Source: Pusillimonas sp044464525 | Lineage (GTDB): Bacteria > Pseudomonadota > Gammaproteobacteria > Burkholderiales > Burkholderiaceae_B | NCBI RefSeq assembly: GCF_044464525.1 | Contig: NZ_JBIQLE010000004.1 | Coordinates: forward strand, 62,001-126,000 | DNA length: 64,000 bases | Reading direction: 5' to 3' | Shown here: one piece after another, positions 62,876 through 64,000 of the stretch | Numbering within the stretch: the stretch's first letter is position 1 | Layout: every line of letters starts with the position of its first letter | Notes under the pieces: generated by a model | The model's input: the letters and a program-made list of their open reading frames with translations, nothing else | What the model was told of the DNA's origin: nothing | Databases searched by the model: none | Made by a program: the position numbers and the translations under genes

Positions 62876-63907
62876 TTATTGACGCATAGGTTGCCCGACG
62901 TCCAGCGAGACTATGCTGCCGCCTTCCGCACGCAACCGGGATAGATAAGTAGCGTGATCGAGAACCTGGAAAGGAAAATACAACCCTGCCGGGGTCGGCG
63001 CACTGCCATCCAGCCCGACCAGCCGCTCGAGGATCATGCTGATGCCCAGGGCGGTCAAGTGTGCTGCACCGCCGGGATGGAAGACCGCATGACGAGTGCG
63101 AAGCGGACGGCCATCATGGTCGTCACCGGCCAGCTCGATGATTATTTCAGTCGATTTGGGCCCGCCACGACGACGGGACGAACTGACACCCGTCGCAATA
63201 TTGAACTGCACGTTCGGCGCCCCAGTCGCTACGGCCAGGCCAACTACATCGATGGACGAGAAGCCAGTTGCTTCCACCTTGGCGCCATCGATTGCATGGA
63301 ATTCCGCTTTGGCACCCTCTTTACTGCGCCAGACATAGCTGCCGTCACGATGAGTAAGAGCTGCCGGCATCATATGGCTCAGCCGCTCAAAATCCTCGGC
63401 AACGGCCGGCCCGCCTCCATCCTGCTCGTCGACAAGAGCACCTATTCTGATCTCTTGGATCTTTGCAAAATCTTTTGCGCATGCGAGCGTGCCGATAGTT
63501 GTAGCGCCGACCAGCCACTCATAGCCCAGGACGATCGCCGCGGCGCCGGGCGAATGCATATAGGTGGCGACTTCAGGAGCGATCTCATAGACTCCCGAAG
63601 AGATGCTTAGATGCGGCACCCTACGGCCTTGGGCAAAGCGCAGGCCGGCCAAGCGGTCGTCAGCGTAAAAGACCACGACAGCGCTTACCCTGCGATCTCC
63701 GAGACCAAGATCGTCGGCGCGCGGGTCAATGACAACGCCTTCTGCCTGGCCTATCTCGCCAGCCGCTTCACGGCTCTTGACCAGATCGCGCCCGCCGATC
63801 AGCAAAGGAACCTCGGGATATATGTTGCGCAGTGCGCGGGCAGTCAGGCGACCGATAGCGCCCGTGCCGCCCATCAGTAGAATAGGATCTGAATTTAGTT
63901 GAGCCAT
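62876..63907 (-). CDS. Rossmann-fold NAD(P)-binding protein, saccharopine dehydrogenase-like
   Basis: 343 residues. MGGTGAIGRLTARALRN (about 12-28) is a dinucleotide-binding motif, and the overall pattern (VFYADDRLAGLRFAQG, HLSISSGVYEIAP) is that of saccharopine dehydrogenase-like and trans-acting enoyl reductase-like proteins. Substrate unknown. It precedes the peptidase gene by 47 bp on the same strand and so may start this operon; its upstream region is cut by the window edge. Confidence 0.72.
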   Translation of the reverse strand: MAQLNSDPILLMGGTGAIGRLTARALRNIYPEVPLLIGGRDLVKSREAAGEIGQAEGVVIDPRADDLGLGDRRVSAVVVFYADDRLAGLRFAQGRRVPHLSISSGVYEIAPEVATYMHSPGAAAIVLGYEWLVGATTIGTLACAKDFAKIQEIRIGALVDEQDGGGPAVAEDFERLSHMMPAALTHRDGSYVWRSKEGAKAEFHAIDGAKVEATGFSSIDVVGLAVATGAPNVQFNIATGVSSSRRRGGPKSTEIIIELAGDDHDGRPLRTRHAVFHPGGAAHLTALGISMILERLVGLDGSAPTPAGLYFPFQVLDHATYLSRLRAEGGSIVSLDVGQPMRQ

Positions 63908-64000
63908 TGGTCAAGTCTCCCGCGACAGCGTGACTGGAGGAGTGCATCCGAGTCAGCTCTGTCGTATAAGTGTTCAATGAATGATTGCGGTTACGCGAAT

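Noticed and set aside
1..64000. CRISPR arrays, rRNA genes, intact insertion sequences or replication origins
   Set aside because: No regularly spaced repeats, rRNA-like sequence, transposase or origin motifs were found; the only mobile-element trace is the integrase relic.

Overview
The window looks like chromosomal DNA of a betaproteobacterium of the order Burkholderiales, most probably an Alcaligenaceae relative (Bordetella / Achromobacter / Pusillimonas type). This is judged from protein style, moderately high GC, the bioA-bioF-bioD order and the combination of a LIV-type transporter with a meta-cleavage operon. The species cannot be fixed from the sequence alone.

1-5.3 kb: a nearly complete, Tat-exported molybdenum-cofactor oxidase runs off the left edge. 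A decayed phage-type integrase follows, next to the 3' end of a tRNA-His(GTG), and then cardiolipin synthase. 5.3-9.4 kb: biotin genes bioD, bioF and bioA overlap by 4 bp each and are preceded by an alpha/beta hydrolase 3 nt upstream of bioA. 9.5-11.7 kb: a LysR regulator is divergent from a Rieske aromatic oxygenase.

11.8-25.7 kb: a 12-gene leftward operon for an aromatic acid. An extradiol dioxygenase (probably 2,3-dihydroxybenzoate 3,4-dioxygenase) and a class II aldolase-fold decarboxylase come first. DmpC, DmpE, DmpH, DmpF and DmpG follow, taking the product to pyruvate and acetyl-CoA, and then a complete LivKHMGF-type ABC importer. A divergent GntR/FadR regulator lies across a 142-bp region with a good promoter and an AT-rich palindrome. 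No 4-oxalocrotonate tautomerase is present. An amidase and two small genes follow.

27.0-46.9 kb: a Wzx/Wzy-type polysaccharide locus, all on the plus strand and tightly packed. It holds a NusG/RfaH-type antiterminator, an ops-like site in the following leader, wza-wzb-wzc, a flippase, a pyruvyltransferase, three glycosyltransferases, an asparagine synthase-like amidotransferase, a CapK-like adenylate-forming enzyme, a probable polymerase, and the pglC-pglD-pglE-pglF set. That set predicts initiation on UDP-N,N'-diacetylbacillosamine.

47-64 kb: an accessory region. Two large paralogous STAND regulators (winged helix + NB-ARC-type ATPase + helical repeats) arose by tandem duplication. Between and around them are NTF2-like proteins, an AraC regulator and gene relics. 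Upstream on the same strand lies a run of enzymes: an Old Yellow Enzyme, a zinc-independent MDR reductase, two alpha/beta hydrolases, a prolyl oligopeptidase and a Rossmann-fold protein. The inferred theme is electrophile or xenobiotic sensing and detoxification. The most novel-looking material is this duplicated STAND/NTF2/enzyme region, the His-less aldolase-fold decarboxylase, and the hydrolase joined to the biotin operon.
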